From assembly GCF_025962655.1 (NCBI RefSeq), contig NZ_JAGFPE010000002.1, positions 186,001 to 250,000 on the forward strand: a DNA stretch of 64,000 bases, read 5' to 3'. The DNA is from Candidatus Symbiopectobacterium sp. NZEC151. Its GTDB lineage: Bacteria; Pseudomonadota; Gammaproteobacteria; Enterobacterales; Enterobacteriaceae. The position numbers and the translations under genes are program-made. The notes under the pieces were generated by a model. The model was not told where the DNA came from. It ran no database searches and saw nothing but the letters and a program-made list of their open reading frames with translations. Positions 48,027 through 58,738 of this stretch are shown one piece after another (position 1 is the first letter of the stretch; each line of letters begins with the position of its first letter).

Positions 48027-50018
48027 ATGTTCGGAAAACTAACTCTTGATGCGGTTCCGTATCATGAACCCATTATCATGGTCACGGTGGCCGGCATCAT
48101 CGTCGGCGGCCTCGCCCTGTTGGCGGCCATCACTTATTTCGGTAAATGGAAGTGGCTGTGGGCGGAATGGTTCACCTCGGTAGACCACAAGCGCATCGGC
48201 ATCATGTATATGATCGTCGCGTTTATCATGATGATTCGCGGCTTTGCCGATGCCATCATGATGCGCGGTCAGCAGGTGTTGGCATCTGCCGGTGAGGCAG
48301 GCTTCCTGAATGCACACCACTACGATCAGATATTTACCGCGCACGGCGTGATCATGATTTTCTTCGTGGCAACGCCGTTTGTGGTCGGTCTGATGAACCT
48401 GGCGGTGCCGTTGCAAATCGGCGCGCGCGACGTGGCCTTCCCTTTCCTTAACTCGCTCAGCTTCTGGCTGTTCGTGGTGGGGGTTGTCCTGATCAACCTG
48501 TCGCTGGGTATTGGTGAATTTGCGCAAACCGGTTGGGTGGCCTATCCGCCGCTTTCCGGCAAGGAGTACAGTCCCGGCGTAGGGGTCGATTACTGGATAT
48601 GGAGTCTACAAATCTCCGGTCTGGGCACCACGCTGACCGGCGTCAACTTCTTCGCGACCATTATCCGTATGCGCGCACCGGGCATGACGCTGATGAAAAT
48701 GCCGGTCTTTACCTGGACGGCACTGTGCACCAACGTGCTGATCATCGCCGCATTCCCGATTTTGACCGTCACCATCGCGTTGCTGACCCTGGATCGCTAT
48801 CTGGGCACCCATTTCTTTACCAACGATATGGGCGGCAACATGATGATGTACATCAACCTCATCTGGGCCTGGGGCCATCCTGAGGTGTACATTCTGGTGC
48901 TGCCTATCTTCGGCGTTTACTCCGAAGTGGTTGCCACCTTCTGTAAGAAGCGCCTGTTTGGCTATACCTCGCTGGTGTGGGCGACCATCGCCATTACCGT
49001 GCTGTCGTTTATCGTCTGGCTGCACCACTTCTTCACCATGGGGTCCGGCGCGAACGTTAACGCCTTCTTTGGTATCGCCACCATGATCATTTCCATCCCG
49101 ACCGGGGTGAAAATCTTCAACTGGCTGTTCACCATGTATCAGGGCCGCATCCAACCGAACTCCGCCATGTTGTGGACCACCGGGTTTATCATCACCTTTA
49201 CCATCGGTGGGATGACCGGGGTGCTGCTGGCAGTGCCGGGTGCCAACTTTGTGCTGCACAACAGTCTGTTCCTGATTGCGCACTTCCATAACGTCATCAT
49301 CGGCGGCGTGGTGTTTGGTATTTTTGCCGGTATTACTTACTGGTTCCCGAAAGCGTTTGGCTTCACGCTGAACGAAACCTGGGGCAAACGCGCGTTCTGG
49401 TTCTGGATTATCGGCTTCTTCACTGCCTTTATGCCGCTGTATGTGCTGGGCTTTATGGGTATGACCCGTCGCCTTAGCCAACAGATCGATCCGCAATTCC
49501 ACTCACTGCTGGTCGTCGCCTCTGTCGGTGCCGCCCTGATTGGCCTTGGCGTGCTGTGCCAACTGATGCAGTTCTATGTCAGTATCCGCGATCGCGACCA
49601 AAACCGCGATTTGACCGGTGACCCGTGGGGTGGCCGCACGCTGGAGTGGGCAACCTCTTCCCCACCGCCGTTCTACAACTTCGCCATCGTGCCGAACGTT
49701 CAGGAACGCGATGCCTTCTGGGAACAGAAACAGCGCGGTGAAGCCTACAAGAAACCGGTCAGCTATGAAGAAATTCATATGCCGAAAAACACCGGCGCTG
49801 GCGTGATTATCTCGGCGTTCAGTCTGGTATTCGGCTTCGCGATGATCTGGCATATCTGGTGGATGGCGATTGCCGGTTTCGTCGGCATGATCGTGACCTG
49901 GATTGTGCACAGTTTTAACCGTGATGTGGATTACTACGTTCCGGTCAAGCAGATCGAAGAGATTGAAAACCAGCACTTCGACAATATCAGCAAAGCAGGT
50001 GTGAAACATGACAACTGA
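48027..50018 (+). CDS. cyoB: cytochrome bo3 ubiquinol oxidase subunit I
   Basis: Catalytic haem-copper subunit that reduces O2 and pumps protons. 663 residues with fifteen segments. Ligand motifs seen: AHGVIMIFF (haem b), [12 protein letters not shown] (CuB His with covalent Tyr), VWLHHFF (CuB), and [10 protein letters not shown] (haems o and b). Starts 4 bases after cyoA; its end overlaps the cyoC start by 11 bases. Confidence 0.98.
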   Translation: MFGKLTLDAVPYHEPIIMVTVAGIIVGGLALLAAITYFGKWKWLWAEWFTSVDHKRIGIMYMIVAFIMMIRGFADAIMMRGQQVLASAGEAGFLNAHHYDQIFTAHGVIMIFFVATPFVVGLMNLAVPLQIGARDVAFPFLNSLSFWLFVVGVVLINLSLGIGEFAQTGWVAYPPLSGKEYSPGVGVDYWIWSLQISGLGTTLTGVNFFATIIRMRAPGMTLMKMPVFTWTALCTNVLIIAAFPILTVTIALLTLDRYLGTHFFTNDMGGNMMMYINLIWAWGHPEVYILVLPIFGVYSEVVATFCKKRLFGYTSLVWATIAITVLSFIVWLHHFFTMGSGANVNAFFGIATMIISIPTGVKIFNWLFTMYQGRIQPNSAMLWTTGFIITFTIGGMTGVLLAVPGANFVLHNSLFLIAHFHNVIIGGVVFGIFAGITYWFPKAFGFTLNETWGKRAFWFWIIGFFTAFMPLYVLGFMGMTRRLSQQIDPQFHSLLVVASVGAALIGLGVLCQLMQFYVSIRDRDQNRDLTGDPWGGRTLEWATSSPPPFYNFAIVPNVQERDAFWEQKQRGEAYKKPVSYEEIHMPKNTGAGVIISAFSLVFGFAMIWHIWWMAIAGFVGMIVTWIVHSFNRDVDYYVPVKQIEEIENQHFDNISKAGVKHDN

Positions 50019-50631
50019 AACTCTGACGCATCATCACGCTGCTCATGACGCCCATGCCGAGCATGGGCACCACGACGCCAGCGGCACCAAGGTGCTGGGG
50101 TTCTGGGTTTACCTCATGAGCGATTTGATCATTTTCGGCTCGCTGTTCGCCACCTATGCCGTGCTGGTAACCGGCACGGCGGGCGGTCCGTCCGGAAAAG
50201 ATCTGTTTGATCTCAAGTTTGTGCTGGTCGAAACCTTCGCTTTGCTATTGAGCAGTATCACCTTCGGCATGGCGATGATCGCCATGTACAAAGGCAACGT
50301 AGCGCGCATCAACACCTGGCTGGCTATCACCTTCCTGTTTGGTCTGGTGTTTATCGGGATGGAAGTCTATGAATTCCATCACCTGATCGCAGAAGGGTAC
50401 GGCCCGGATCGCAGTGCGTTCCTGTCAGCCTTTTTTGCGCTGGTCGGCACCCACGGAATCCACGTAACCTCAGGCCTTATCTGGCTGGTGGTGATGATGA
50501 TTCAGGTTTCACGCTGGGGCATCACCCCTACCGTGAAAACCCGTTTGATGTGCCTGAGCCTGTTCTGGCACTTCCTTGACGTGGTATGGATTTGTGTCTT
50601 TACCGTAGTTTATCTGATGGGGGCGATGTAA
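50008..50631 (+). CDS. cyoC: cytochrome bo3 subunit III
   Basis: Five-segment accessory subunit. 207 residues with a His-rich N-terminus ([18 protein letters not shown]), then [23 protein letters not shown]. Starts inside the end of cyoB, and its stop overlaps the cyoD start by one base (TAATG). Confidence 0.96.
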   Translation: MTTETLTHHHAAHDAHAEHGHHDASGTKVLGFWVYLMSDLIIFGSLFATYAVLVTGTAGGPSGKDLFDLKFVLVETFALLLSSITFGMAMIAMYKGNVARINTWLAITFLFGLVFIGMEVYEFHHLIAEGYGPDRSAFLSAFFALVGTHGIHVTSGLIWLVVMMIQVSRWGITPTVKTRLMCLSLFWHFLDVVWICVFTVVYLMGAM

Positions 50632-50960
50632 TGAGTCATTCAACGACCGATCACGGCGCCAGCCACGGTAGCGTACAGTCTTATGTCATCGGCTTTGTCA
50701 TGTCGGTCATTCTGACCGTGATCCCGTTTGGTCTGGTGATGGCGGGTGCCGCCTCCCCCAGCGTGATCATGGCCGGTGTGGTTGGCTGTGCCGTGGTACA
50801 GATACTGGTTCACCTGGTCTACTTCCTGCACCTGAACAGTTCTTCTGAGCAGCGCTGGAACGTGGTAGCGTTGGTGTTCGCCATTCTGATTATCGCCATC
50901 GTGGTAGTAGGATCCATCTGGATTATGCTGAGCGCGCACCACAATATGATGATTCCGTAA
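50631..50960 (+). CDS. cyoD: cytochrome bo3 subunit IV
   Basis: Small three-segment assembly subunit. 109 residues from ATG 50631, [20 protein letters not shown]. The upstream in-frame extension (50586) lies in cyoC and is rejected. Confidence 0.95.
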   Translation: MSHSTTDHGASHGSVQSYVIGFVMSVILTVIPFGLVMAGAASPSVIMAGVVGCAVVQILVHLVYFLHLNSSSEQRWNVVALVFAILIIAIVVVGSIWIMLSAHHNMMIP

Positions 50961-50971
50961 TCGAGCCAGAC

Positions 50972-51865
50972 ATGATGATTAAGCAATACCTACAAGTCAC
51001 AAAACCAGGGATCATTTTTGGCAACCTGATTTCTGTTATCGGGGGATTTCTGCTGGCGTCCAAAGGCAGCATCGATTACCCCCTCTTTATCGCTACCCTG
51101 TTTGGGGTGTCGTTGGTGGTTGCGTCCGGTTGCGTTTTCAATAACGTGATCGACCGTGACATTGACAAAAAGATGGAGAGAACCAAAAACAGAGTGATGG
51201 TGAAGGGGCTGATTTCCGTCAAGGTGTCGCTGGGTTATGCGGCGGCGTTAGGTATTGCCGGTTTTGCGTTGCTCTACGTGGCGGCAAACCCGCTGGCCAT
51301 GTGGCTTTCGGTAATGGGCTTTGCGGTATACGTAGGCGTCTACAGTCTGTATATGAAACGCCACTCGGTATACGGCACGCTGATCGGCAGCCTGTCCGGT
51401 GCCGCGCCGCCGGTTATCGGCTATTGTGCCGTGAGCAACCAGTTTGATGCGGGCGCGTTGATCCTGCTGTTGATCTTCAGCCTGTGGCAAATGCCGCACT
51501 CCTACGCTATCGCCATTTTCCGTTTCAAGGATTATCAGGCTGCCAACATTCCGGTATTGCCGGTGGTGAAAGGCATTTCCGTGGCTAAAAACCATATTAC
51601 GCTGTATATCGTGGCGTTTATGGTAGCAACGCTGATGCTGTCGCTGGGAGGCTATGCCGGGTATAAATACCTGGTGGTGGCCGCCTCCGTGAGCATCTGG
51701 TGGTTAGGCATGGCGCTGTCGGGCTACAAAAAACCCAATGATGACAAGGTGTGGGCGCGCAAACTGTTTGTGTTCTCGATTGTAGCCATCACATCACTGA
51801 GCGTGATGATGTCTGTCGACTCGATGACGCCGATGCAGGATGTGCTGATCACCGCACTGCGCTAA
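50972..51865 (+). CDS. cyoE: haem O synthase (protohaem IX farnesyltransferase)
   Basis: Inner-membrane UbiA-type prenyltransferase that makes haem O for the oxidase. 297 residues. Conserved [18 protein letters not shown] (first Asp-rich motif) and [12 protein letters not shown]. Eleven bases after cyoD. Followed by a strong terminator. Confidence 0.97.
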   Translation: MMIKQYLQVTKPGIIFGNLISVIGGFLLASKGSIDYPLFIATLFGVSLVVASGCVFNNVIDRDIDKKMERTKNRVMVKGLISVKVSLGYAAALGIAGFALLYVAANPLAMWLSVMGFAVYVGVYSLYMKRHSVYGTLIGSLSGAAPPVIGYCAVSNQFDAGALILLLIFSLWQMPHSYAIAIFRFKDYQAANIPVLPVVKGISVAKNHITLYIVAFMVATLMLSLGGYAGYKYLVVAASVSIWWLGMALSGYKKPNDDKVWARKLFVFSIVAITSLSVMMSVDSMTPMQDVLITALR

Positions 51866-51884
51866 CGTTTACCGTTCGCACCTT

Positions 51885-51918
51885 GAAAAAACAGACGATG
51901 CCCATCGTCTGTTTTTTT
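51885..51918 (+). terminator. cyo operon terminator
   Basis: ACAGACGATG, loop CC, CATCGTCTGT (10 bp, extended by flanking A/T pairs) and eight T. Twenty bases past the cyoE stop. Confidence 0.93.
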
Positions 51919-52050
51919 TCGCCCTTCCCCACGTTTTGCTGCATTTAATATGTCATTTTATGACGGCGCGCCAAATCAAGTAACAATGCCACCATTTACG
52001 GCCCGATGAGTAAGGCACTACAATAGCGCCAACGCAATTTTGAGGTTTTC

Positions 52051-53430
52051 ATGAACGATACGTCCCTCACTGACAATATAATGACGCCGAAAGAACGGCG
52101 CGCAACCTGGGGTTTAGGTGCGGTTTTTTCCCTGCGGATGCTCGGCATGTTTATGGTTTTGCCGGTGCTCACGACCTACGGCATGGCGCTGCAAGGGGCC
52201 AGCGAATCGCTGATTGGCCTTGCGATTGGTATCTATGGCCTGATGCAGGCACTGTTTCAGGTGCCCTTTGGGTTACTTTCCGATCGCGTCGGTCGGAAAC
52301 CGCTCATCGTTATCGGTCTGCTGATGTTTGTGCTCGGCAGCGTGGTTGCCGCCCTCAGCACCACGATTTGGGGCATTATTCTTGGTCGAGCATTGCAGGG
52401 CGCGGGGGCAATATCTGCCGCTGTCATGGCATTGCTGTCCGATCTCACTCGCGAACAAAATCGCACCAAAGCAATGGCTTTTATCGGCATCAGTTTTGGC
52501 GTAACCTTTGCCATCGCCATGGTGCTTGGCCCAATCGTCGCGCACGCCTGGGGATTGCAATCGCTGTTCTGGTGCATGGCCCTGCTCGCATCGCTTGGTA
52601 TTATCATCACCCTGACGCTGATCCCCAACGCCGCTAGCCATGCGCTCAATCGCGAATCCGCCATCGTGCGCGGCAGCATTCGCCAGGTGCTCGGTAACAG
52701 TCGGCTGGTGAAACTCAATATCGGCATCATGTGCCTGCATATCCTGCTGATGGCGAGTTTTGTCGCCTTGCCGCGCGTGCTGGAACAGGCGGGCCTGCCC
52801 GCGGAGTCACACTGGAAGGTGTACCTGTACACCATGCTGATTTCTTTTGTCTGCGTACTACCCTTTATTATTTATGCCGAAGTGAAGCGGCAGATGAAGC
52901 GTGTCTTTGTCGGCTGTATCATCGTGCTGTTGGCCGCAGAGGTGGTTTTATGGATGGCGGGCAGCCAATTCTGGCCGATTGTGGCGGGCGTTCAGCTATT
53001 TTTTCTGGCGTTTAATATTATGGAAGCGCTGCTGCCTTCTCTGATCAGCAAAGAGGCCCCGGCGGGTTATAAAGGCACCGCCATGGGGGTCTATTCCACC
53101 ACCCAATTTATCGGCGTTGCTATCGGCGGCAGCATGGGCGGCGCACTGTTTCAATTCCACGGTGCGGCCTGGGTGTTTGCCGCAGGGGCGCTGCTCTGTG
53201 CGTTATGGCTGATTGTCGGCATCAGCATGAAAGAGCCGCCCTATCTGAGCAGTTTGCGTATTGCACTGCCCGACGAAGCACTGGACGATTCAGCGCTGGC
53301 ACAGAAGATACGCATACACCCCGGCGTGGCGGAAGCCATCGTGGTGCCGGAGGAGCGCAGCGCCTATGTTAAAATCGATCGTCAGAAAACCAACCGCCAA
53401 CAGCTCGAAGCGCTGATCGGGCAAGCGTGA
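52051..53430 (+). CDS. yajR: YajR, MFS proton-driven transporter with a C-terminal YAM domain
   Basis: Inner-membrane exporter of uncertain substrate. 459 residues. Twelve segments in about residues 20-395, with the MFS motif A GLLSDRVGRKPLIV. The C-terminal extension (about 395-459, LRIALPDEALDDSA ... SAYVKIDRQK) is the ferredoxin-like YAM domain that marks YajR. Starts after the cyo terminator. Confidence 0.92.
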   Translation: MNDTSLTDNIMTPKERRATWGLGAVFSLRMLGMFMVLPVLTTYGMALQGASESLIGLAIGIYGLMQALFQVPFGLLSDRVGRKPLIVIGLLMFVLGSVVAALSTTIWGIILGRALQGAGAISAAVMALLSDLTREQNRTKAMAFIGISFGVTFAIAMVLGPIVAHAWGLQSLFWCMALLASLGIIITLTLIPNAASHALNRESAIVRGSIRQVLGNSRLVKLNIGIMCLHILLMASFVALPRVLEQAGLPAESHWKVYLYTMLISFVCVLPFIIYAEVKRQMKRVFVGCIIVLLAAEVVLWMAGSQFWPIVAGVQLFFLAFNIMEALLPSLISKEAPAGYKGTAMGVYSTTQFIGVAIGGSMGGALFQFHGAAWVFAAGALLCALWLIVGISMKEPPYLSSLRIALPDEALDDSALAQKIRIHPGVAEAIVVPEERSAYVKIDRQKTNRQQLEALIGQA

Positions 53431-53464
53431 GTCACAGCGGGCCAGCATCGCTGGCCCTTGGCGA

Positions 53465-53956
53465 TTAATCGCGGAAATTGTTGAACTGGAAAGGTTGCCC
53501 CAGATTGGCACCGCGAATCAACGCCATGACGCTTTGCAAGTCGTCGCGTGCTTTGCCTGTAACCCGCAGTTGGTCACCCTGAATCTGGGTTTGCACTTTC
53601 AGCTTGCTGTCTTTGATCAGCTTGACGATTTTTTTCGCCTGTTCAGGCTCAATGCCCTGCTTCAGTTTGGCGTTAACGCTGTAGGTCTTGCCGCTGTGTT
53701 CCATCTCTTCAGGAACCTCCAACGCACCCGCATCAATACCCCGTTTCACCAGTTTTTCGCGCAGGATATCAACCAGTTGCTGCACCTGAAAATCGGACTC
53801 GCTGGCCACTTTGATCTGTTCGTTTTTCTCATTCAGCTCAAAGCTCGCCGGTACGTTACGGAAATCCCAGCGATTAGTCAGTTCACGTGACGCATTCTCA
53901 ACCGCGTTGCGGATTTCCTGCATATCGATTTCCGATACAATATCGAAAGATGGCAT
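53465..53956 (-). CDS. yajQ: YajQ, nucleotide-binding protein
   Basis: Two-domain RNA-binding-like protein that binds nucleotides, in some species c-di-GMP. 163 residues, the family length, from ATG 53956 ([20 protein letters not shown]). The [14 protein letters not shown] and [12 protein letters not shown] segments are conserved. An upstream frame to 54148 is not used. Convergent with yajR. Confidence 0.94.
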   Translation of the reverse strand: MPSFDIVSEIDMQEIRNAVENASRELTNRWDFRNVPASFELNEKNEQIKVASESDFQVQQLVDILREKLVKRGIDAGALEVPEEMEHSGKTYSVNAKLKQGIEPEQAKKIVKLIKDSKLKVQTQIQGDQLRVTGKARDDLQSVMALIRGANLGQPFQFNNFRD

Positions 53957-54166
53957 AATCAATTCTCCCTGATTTATGCGTAGGAATAGGGTTATGTGGC
54001 ATGCATGATACCTGTTCTCCGCGGAGAAACAACATCCACCCGACCTGACGCTTGCAGTCCCTTTCTCACGCGCCATAATACGTAATTGTCGGGCAGAATG
54101 AATCAACCAAAAGATAACCGCCGCCGTCACACTGCGCGCTACGCGCATCGATAAAGGAAACCTCAG

Positions 54167-55102
54167 ATGAAAATTACCGTGCTGGGTTGCGGCGCACTGG
54201 GTCAGCTTTGGCTTGCCGCATTACATCAGCAAGGCCACGACGTTCAGGGATGGATGCGTTTCCCCGCCCCGTTTTGTGCTGTCAATGTACAAATGCTGGA
54301 CGGAAAACTGTGCAATCTGATGCTACCAACAAACGATCCCGAACACCTGATGCAGAGCGAACTGCTGCTGGTAACCCTTAAAGCCTGGCAGGTTTCCGAT
54401 GCCGTCAGCGCCTTATTACCGACCATCGCCCCCGGCTGTACCATTCTGTTGCTACACAATGGCATGGGCACCCGGGAGGAGTTGCCGGTATTGACCCAAG
54501 CGCTGTTACAAGGGGTCACCACCCACGCCGCCCGACGCGATGCGACGCTGGTAGTGCACGTTGCCGGAGGAACCACGCACATTGGTGCCATTACCAGCGG
54601 TAACAGTCGTGGGGCGGTTCCTCACAGCGATACGCATTCTGCGCTGGCAGCATTGCTGCATCAGGCGCTGCCGGATGTCGCCTGGTACAATAACATTGCC
54701 GTGACGTGCTGGCGTAAACTGGCAGCGAACTGCGTGATCAATCCGTTAACCGTACTCTATAACTGCAAAAATGGGGCGCTAAGCGCTTATCCAGAGCAGA
54801 TAGACCTGCTGTGTCGGGAGATCGTGCGCGTCATGGAGCGCGAAGGCCATCCCGATTCGCTGGAGCAGGTGAAACTGTACGTGGAACAATTGATTCAGAA
54901 TACCGCTGAGAATACCTCCTCCATGCTGCAAGATATCCGTGCCCAGCGCCATACCGAGATTGACTATATTACCGGCTATCTGCTGCAACGCGCCCGTGCC
55001 CACGGGTTAACGTTGCCTGAAAACAGCCGTTTATTTGAAATGATCAAGCTAAAGGAAAGCGAATATGACCGCATCGGTACTCCTCTGTCTGGCTCCTGGT
55101 AG
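54167..55102 (+). CDS. panE: 2-dehydropantoate 2-reductase
   Basis: NADPH-dependent reduction of ketopantoate to pantoate for CoA. 311 residues. N-terminal Rossmann [13 protein letters not shown], then KAWQVSDAV and the catalytic Lys/Glu region [20 protein letters not shown] in the C-terminal domain. Overlaps yajL by 38 bases. Confidence 0.95.
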   Translation: MKITVLGCGALGQLWLAALHQQGHDVQGWMRFPAPFCAVNVQMLDGKLCNLMLPTNDPEHLMQSELLLVTLKAWQVSDAVSALLPTIAPGCTILLLHNGMGTREELPVLTQALLQGVTTHAARRDATLVVHVAGGTTHIGAITSGNSRGAVPHSDTHSALAALLHQALPDVAWYNNIAVTCWRKLAANCVINPLTVLYNCKNGALSAYPEQIDLLCREIVRVMEREGHPDSLEQVKLYVEQLIQNTAENTSSMLQDIRAQRHTEIDYITGYLLQRARAHGLTLPENSRLFEMIKLKESEYDRIGTPLSGSW

Positions 55103-55655
55103 CGAAGAAACCGAGGCCGTCACTACCTTCGACCTGCTGGTACGCGCCGGTATTGCTGTCACTGTAGCCAGTGTCGCCAGCGATGGCGCTACCACGGTGA
55201 CCTGCTCGCGCGGCGCAAGGTTGGTGGCGGATGCGCCGCTGGTTTCCGTTGCGGATAACCCGTTTGACGCCATCGTGTTACCGGGCGGGGTCAAAGGGGC
55301 GGAATGCTTTCGCGACAGCCCGTTACTGGTGGAATGTATTCGCCAAAAGCATCAGGAAGGGAAAATCGTGGCCGCCATCTGTGCCGTTCCTGCACTGGTG
55401 CTGGAACACCACCAGCTGTTTCCGGTCGGCAACATGACCGGATACCCCACGTTAAAAGAGAAAATCGCGCCTGAAAAATGGATGGATAAGCGCGTGGTAT
55501 TCGATCCACGCGTCAATCTGCTGACCAGCCAGGGCCCCGGCACCAGCATGGATTTCGCCTTAAAGCTGATTGATTTACTGTCAGGACGCGCTAAGGCGGC
55601 AGAAGTGGCTGCACAGCTGGTGCTGCCACCGGGAATTTATGATTACCGGGAGTGA
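55065..55655 (+). CDS. yajL: YajL, DJ-1/PfpI-family protein (deglycase / oxidative-stress chaperone)
   Basis: 196 residues, E. coli length. N-terminal [19 protein letters not shown] contains the conserved Glu, and the nucleophile cysteine is in [11 protein letters not shown] (about Cys106). Overlaps panE by 38 bases and precedes thiI in convergent orientation. Confidence 0.95.
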   Translation: MTASVLLCLAPGSEETEAVTTFDLLVRAGIAVTVASVASDGATTVTCSRGARLVADAPLVSVADNPFDAIVLPGGVKGAECFRDSPLLVECIRQKHQEGKIVAAICAVPALVLEHHQLFPVGNMTGYPTLKEKIAPEKWMDKRVVFDPRVNLLTSQGPGTSMDFALKLIDLLSGRAKAAEVAAQLVLPPGIYDYRE

Positions 55656-55674
55656 TGCTCTCAATCTTCTGTGA

Positions 55675-55712
55675 TTCGCATCCTCCTCCGCCTATGCGGA
55701 GGATGATGCGAA
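55675..55712. terminator. long inverted repeat between convergent yajL and thiI
   Basis: Arms 55675-55691 and 55696-55712, 17 bases with one mismatch, loop CTAT. Arms begin TTCGCATC. No T-run on either side, so an ordinary terminator is not clear; it lies five bases before the thiI stop (55717). Confidence 0.55.
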
Positions 55713-55716
55713 GCGG

Positions 55717-57165
55717 CTAAGGCCGATAGACCTTCACGTTACTGAACCCCTGCTCACGCAGATACAACGCCTGCAAACGGCTCATCACACCGCGTTCACA
55801 GTACAACAGATAGGTCTTGCCCTGATCAAGGTCGCCGAACTGAGTGCTGAGCTTGTAGAACGGCAGCGATTTGATTTCAACGCCGGGCAGCGCAAGCGGA
55901 CGATCGTCTTGCTCATCCACAGAGCGAATATCCAGCAGAATGTCGTCAGCAGAAAGCGATGCCACGGTTTCGACTTCCGCGACCTCTTGTAAAGACTGGG
56001 TGGCGATATCACGAATATCAATATTACGCGCTTCAAAGACCACTCGGTCCAGGATCTCAAAGTCGAACTTGCCTTCTTCCTCTTCGATTTTGGATTTGAC
56101 CGCTTTTACCGTCGGGCTTTTGGAAATCACCCCGCAATACTCAGGCATGGTCTTGGCAAAATCTTCCGTGCCTAAATGACGCGCCAGCTTGATGATGTGC
56201 TCTTTATCGTGTGAAATCAGCGGGCGCAGAATCAGCGTATCCGACGCATTATCGATGAGACGCAGGTTGGTCAAGGTTTGGCTGGAAACCTGCCCTAACG
56301 CTTCCCCGGTTACCAACGCCTGGACGCCATAACGCTCTGCAATACGCGAGGCGGCACGCACCATCATGCGTTTAAGCACCACCCCCATCTGGCCGTCATC
56401 CACTTTCTCCAGGATCTCGCCCACCACGGGTTCAAAATCAATGGCGACAAAGCGCACGCGATGCGAGCTGCCAAAGCGCTTCCACAAATAATGTGCGACC
56501 TGCTTAACGCCAATTTCATGCGCGGCACCGCCCAGATTGAAAAAGCAGTAGTGCACGCGACAGCCACGGCGGATCAGCATATAGCTGGACACACCAGAGT
56601 CGAACCCGCCGGAAATCAGTGACAGCACATCTTCTTGCGTACCAATGGGGAAACCACCAATGCCTTCATAACGCCCTTTGATCAGCAGCAAACGATCCTG
56701 TTCTATCTCCAGATGAACCGTGACCTGCGGCGTAGTGAGGTTAACACGCGCGCTGTCGATGTGCTGATTCAGTCCACCGCCCACGTAACGTTCAACATCC
56801 TGCGAAGAGAAGTCGTGCTTACCGCGCCGCTTCACGCGTACACAGAAACTTTTCCCTTCCAGCTGCGGACGATAAAGCGCCAGCGTTTGTTCAAAAATGT
56901 CGTGTACGTCGGTGTAAGCGTGGTCTTCAACATCCAGAATATGATGAATGCCGGGAATTCGGGTTAACGCATCGCGAATCTCTTCGCGTTGGCTTTCCTC
57001 TTTGGCGCGGACTTCGATATGATCCCAATGACGGACGACGGCCAGTTGGTCGTCATACTGCTTAAGCACGTTACGAATGTTACCGGTAAGTATCTTAATA
57101 AAGCGCAACCGCACAGATTGACTCTTGATGGTGATTTCCGGGAACAATTTAATGATAAACTTCAT
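55717..57165 (-). CDS. thiI: ThiI, tRNA 4-thiouridine synthetase / thiazole sulfur carrier
   Basis: Transfers persulfide sulfur to tRNA U8 and to ThiS. 482 residues. THUMP domain at the N-terminus, PP-loop [13 protein letters not shown] (about 180), conserved Cys in [14 protein letters not shown] (about 344), and a C-terminal rhodanese domain with the active-site cysteine in [11 protein letters not shown] (about 456). Divergent from xseB. Confidence 0.97.
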   Translation of the reverse strand: MKFIIKLFPEITIKSQSVRLRFIKILTGNIRNVLKQYDDQLAVVRHWDHIEVRAKEESQREEIRDALTRIPGIHHILDVEDHAYTDVHDIFEQTLALYRPQLEGKSFCVRVKRRGKHDFSSQDVERYVGGGLNQHIDSARVNLTTPQVTVHLEIEQDRLLLIKGRYEGIGGFPIGTQEDVLSLISGGFDSGVSSYMLIRRGCRVHYCFFNLGGAAHEIGVKQVAHYLWKRFGSSHRVRFVAIDFEPVVGEILEKVDDGQMGVVLKRMMVRAASRIAERYGVQALVTGEALGQVSSQTLTNLRLIDNASDTLILRPLISHDKEHIIKLARHLGTEDFAKTMPEYCGVISKSPTVKAVKSKIEEEEGKFDFEILDRVVFEARNIDIRDIATQSLQEVAEVETVASLSADDILLDIRSVDEQDDRPLALPGVEIKSLPFYKLSTQFGDLDQGKTYLLYCERGVMSRLQALYLREQGFSNVKVYRP

Positions 57166-57409
57166 GATGGCTGTCGTTACTTGGTCAAATGGGCGTATGT
57201 GTTAACCCGAGTGCTACATTCACGTTATCGGTAAACTCGTTCCATGGGGTGATTTTACCAATAGCATCCAGGGCGCGGAGTATATCATCTTCTCGCGCGC
57301 TGCGCGCAGGAAGGATGTGCTTATCTGTGCGATGGGCCGGTACCGAACAGTAACGATTAACGACACTAAAAGAACAGCATCACTTAGCGATCAGGATGTA
57401 AAATAGGTC

Positions 57410-57718
57410 ATGCCTGCAAAAAAAACGTCGCCTCACACAGAGGCAAACAGCGAAACGCTGAACACCGCCGACTCAGCGCTGAGTTTTGAAAATGCGCTGC
57501 AACAGTTGGAACAGATTGTCACCCGCCTTGAGTCGGGCGATTTGCCCCTGGAAGCCGCGCTGAGCGCCTTTGAAAATGGCATTCAGTTGGCACGTCAGGG
57601 ACAGTTGCAGTTGCAACAAGCAGAGCAACGCGTGCAGATCCTGCTAAGCGACGAGCCGGATGCCGCGCTGTCCCCTTTCACTCCGGGCACCACAAACCCG
57701 AACAGTAAGCCACTATGA
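57410..57718 (+). CDS. xseB: exodeoxyribonuclease VII small subunit
   Basis: Small subunit of the ssDNA nuclease that degrades to oligonucleotides. 102 residues against 80 in E. coli: extra N-terminal (about 15, Thr/Ser/Ala rich) and C-terminal (NPNSKPL) segments. The conserved core [22 protein letters not shown] is present. Its stop overlaps the ispA start (ATGA). Confidence 0.93.
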   Translation: MPAKKTSPHTEANSETLNTADSALSFENALQQLEQIVTRLESGDLPLEAALSAFENGIQLARQGQLQLQQAEQRVQILLSDEPDAALSPFTPGTTNPNSKPL

Positions 57719-58626
57719 CGGAATTCGCTGAGCAGTTAAGCGCCCATGCCGATCGCGTGAATCAGGCATTGAACCGTTTCATTTCCGACTTGCCGTTTCA
57801 GGGCAGTCCACTGGTTGACGCCATGGCGTACGGTGCGCTGCTGGGGGGCAAACGCCTTCGGCCTTTTTTGGTTTATACTACCGGGCAACTTTTCGGCATT
57901 CCGTTGAGCAGCCTGGATGCACCGGCTGCCGCAGTGGAATCTATCCACGCTTATTCGCTGATCCATGACGATTTGCCTGCCATGGACGATGATGACCTGC
58001 GTCGTGGTCAACCCACCTGCCACATTAAATTTGGCGAAGCCACTGCGGTTCTGGCCGGAGATGCGCTGCAAACGTTGGCTTTTTCCATTCTGGCTGACGC
58101 GTCCATGCCGGAAGTCAGTGACCGCGATCGGCTCTCAATGGTTGCAGAGTTGGCGCAAGCCAGCGGCGTGGCGGGCATGTGCGGCGGGCAAGCACTGGAT
58201 TTGGCGGCGGAAGGTCAGCAGGTTAATCTGGCCGAGCTGGAGCAAATTCATCGCCACAAAACCGGCGCATTGATTCGCACGGCAGTCAGGCTCGGCGCGC
58301 TCAGCGCTGGCACTGCGGGTCGTGCGGCCCTGCCCCACCTCGATCGCTATGCCAATGCCATCGGTCTGGCCTTTCAGGTGCAGGATGACATTCTTGATGT
58401 GGTCGGCGACAGCGCCACCACCGGCAAGCGACAAGGGGCCGACCAGCAACTGGGCAAAAGCACCTATCCCGGTTTGCTCGGGCTTGACAGTGCGCGGGCA
58501 AAGGCGTGGGATCTCTACCAGGAATCACTGGCTGCTTTGGATGAACTGCAAGCGGCCAACGCAACGCCGCTCGATACCACGGTACTACGGGCATTGGCGA
58601 ATTATATCGTCGAACGAGATAAATAA
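57715..58626 (+). CDS. ispA: farnesyl diphosphate synthase
   Basis: Condenses DMAPP/IPP to farnesyl diphosphate. 303 residues. The Asp-rich motifs are [14 protein letters not shown] (first) and [10 protein letters not shown] (second). Precedes dxs by 112 bases, so isoprenoid genes are coordinated. Confidence 0.97.
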   Translation: MTEFAEQLSAHADRVNQALNRFISDLPFQGSPLVDAMAYGALLGGKRLRPFLVYTTGQLFGIPLSSLDAPAAAVESIHAYSLIHDDLPAMDDDDLRRGQPTCHIKFGEATAVLAGDALQTLAFSILADASMPEVSDRDRLSMVAELAQASGVAGMCGGQALDLAAEGQQVNLAELEQIHRHKTGALIRTAVRLGALSAGTAGRAALPHLDRYANAIGLAFQVQDDILDVVGDSATTGKRQGADQQLGKSTYPGLLGLDSARAKAWDLYQESLAALDELQAANATPLDTTVLRALANYIVERDK

Positions 58627-58738
58627 TTTCAACATCACCCAGTGGATTTCAAGCGTGTCGCACGGTGACAACGCCCGGATGGACACTCCATTCGCCGCTT
58701 GAAAGAGAACGGGGATTACACCTCAGAATGAGTCGCAA

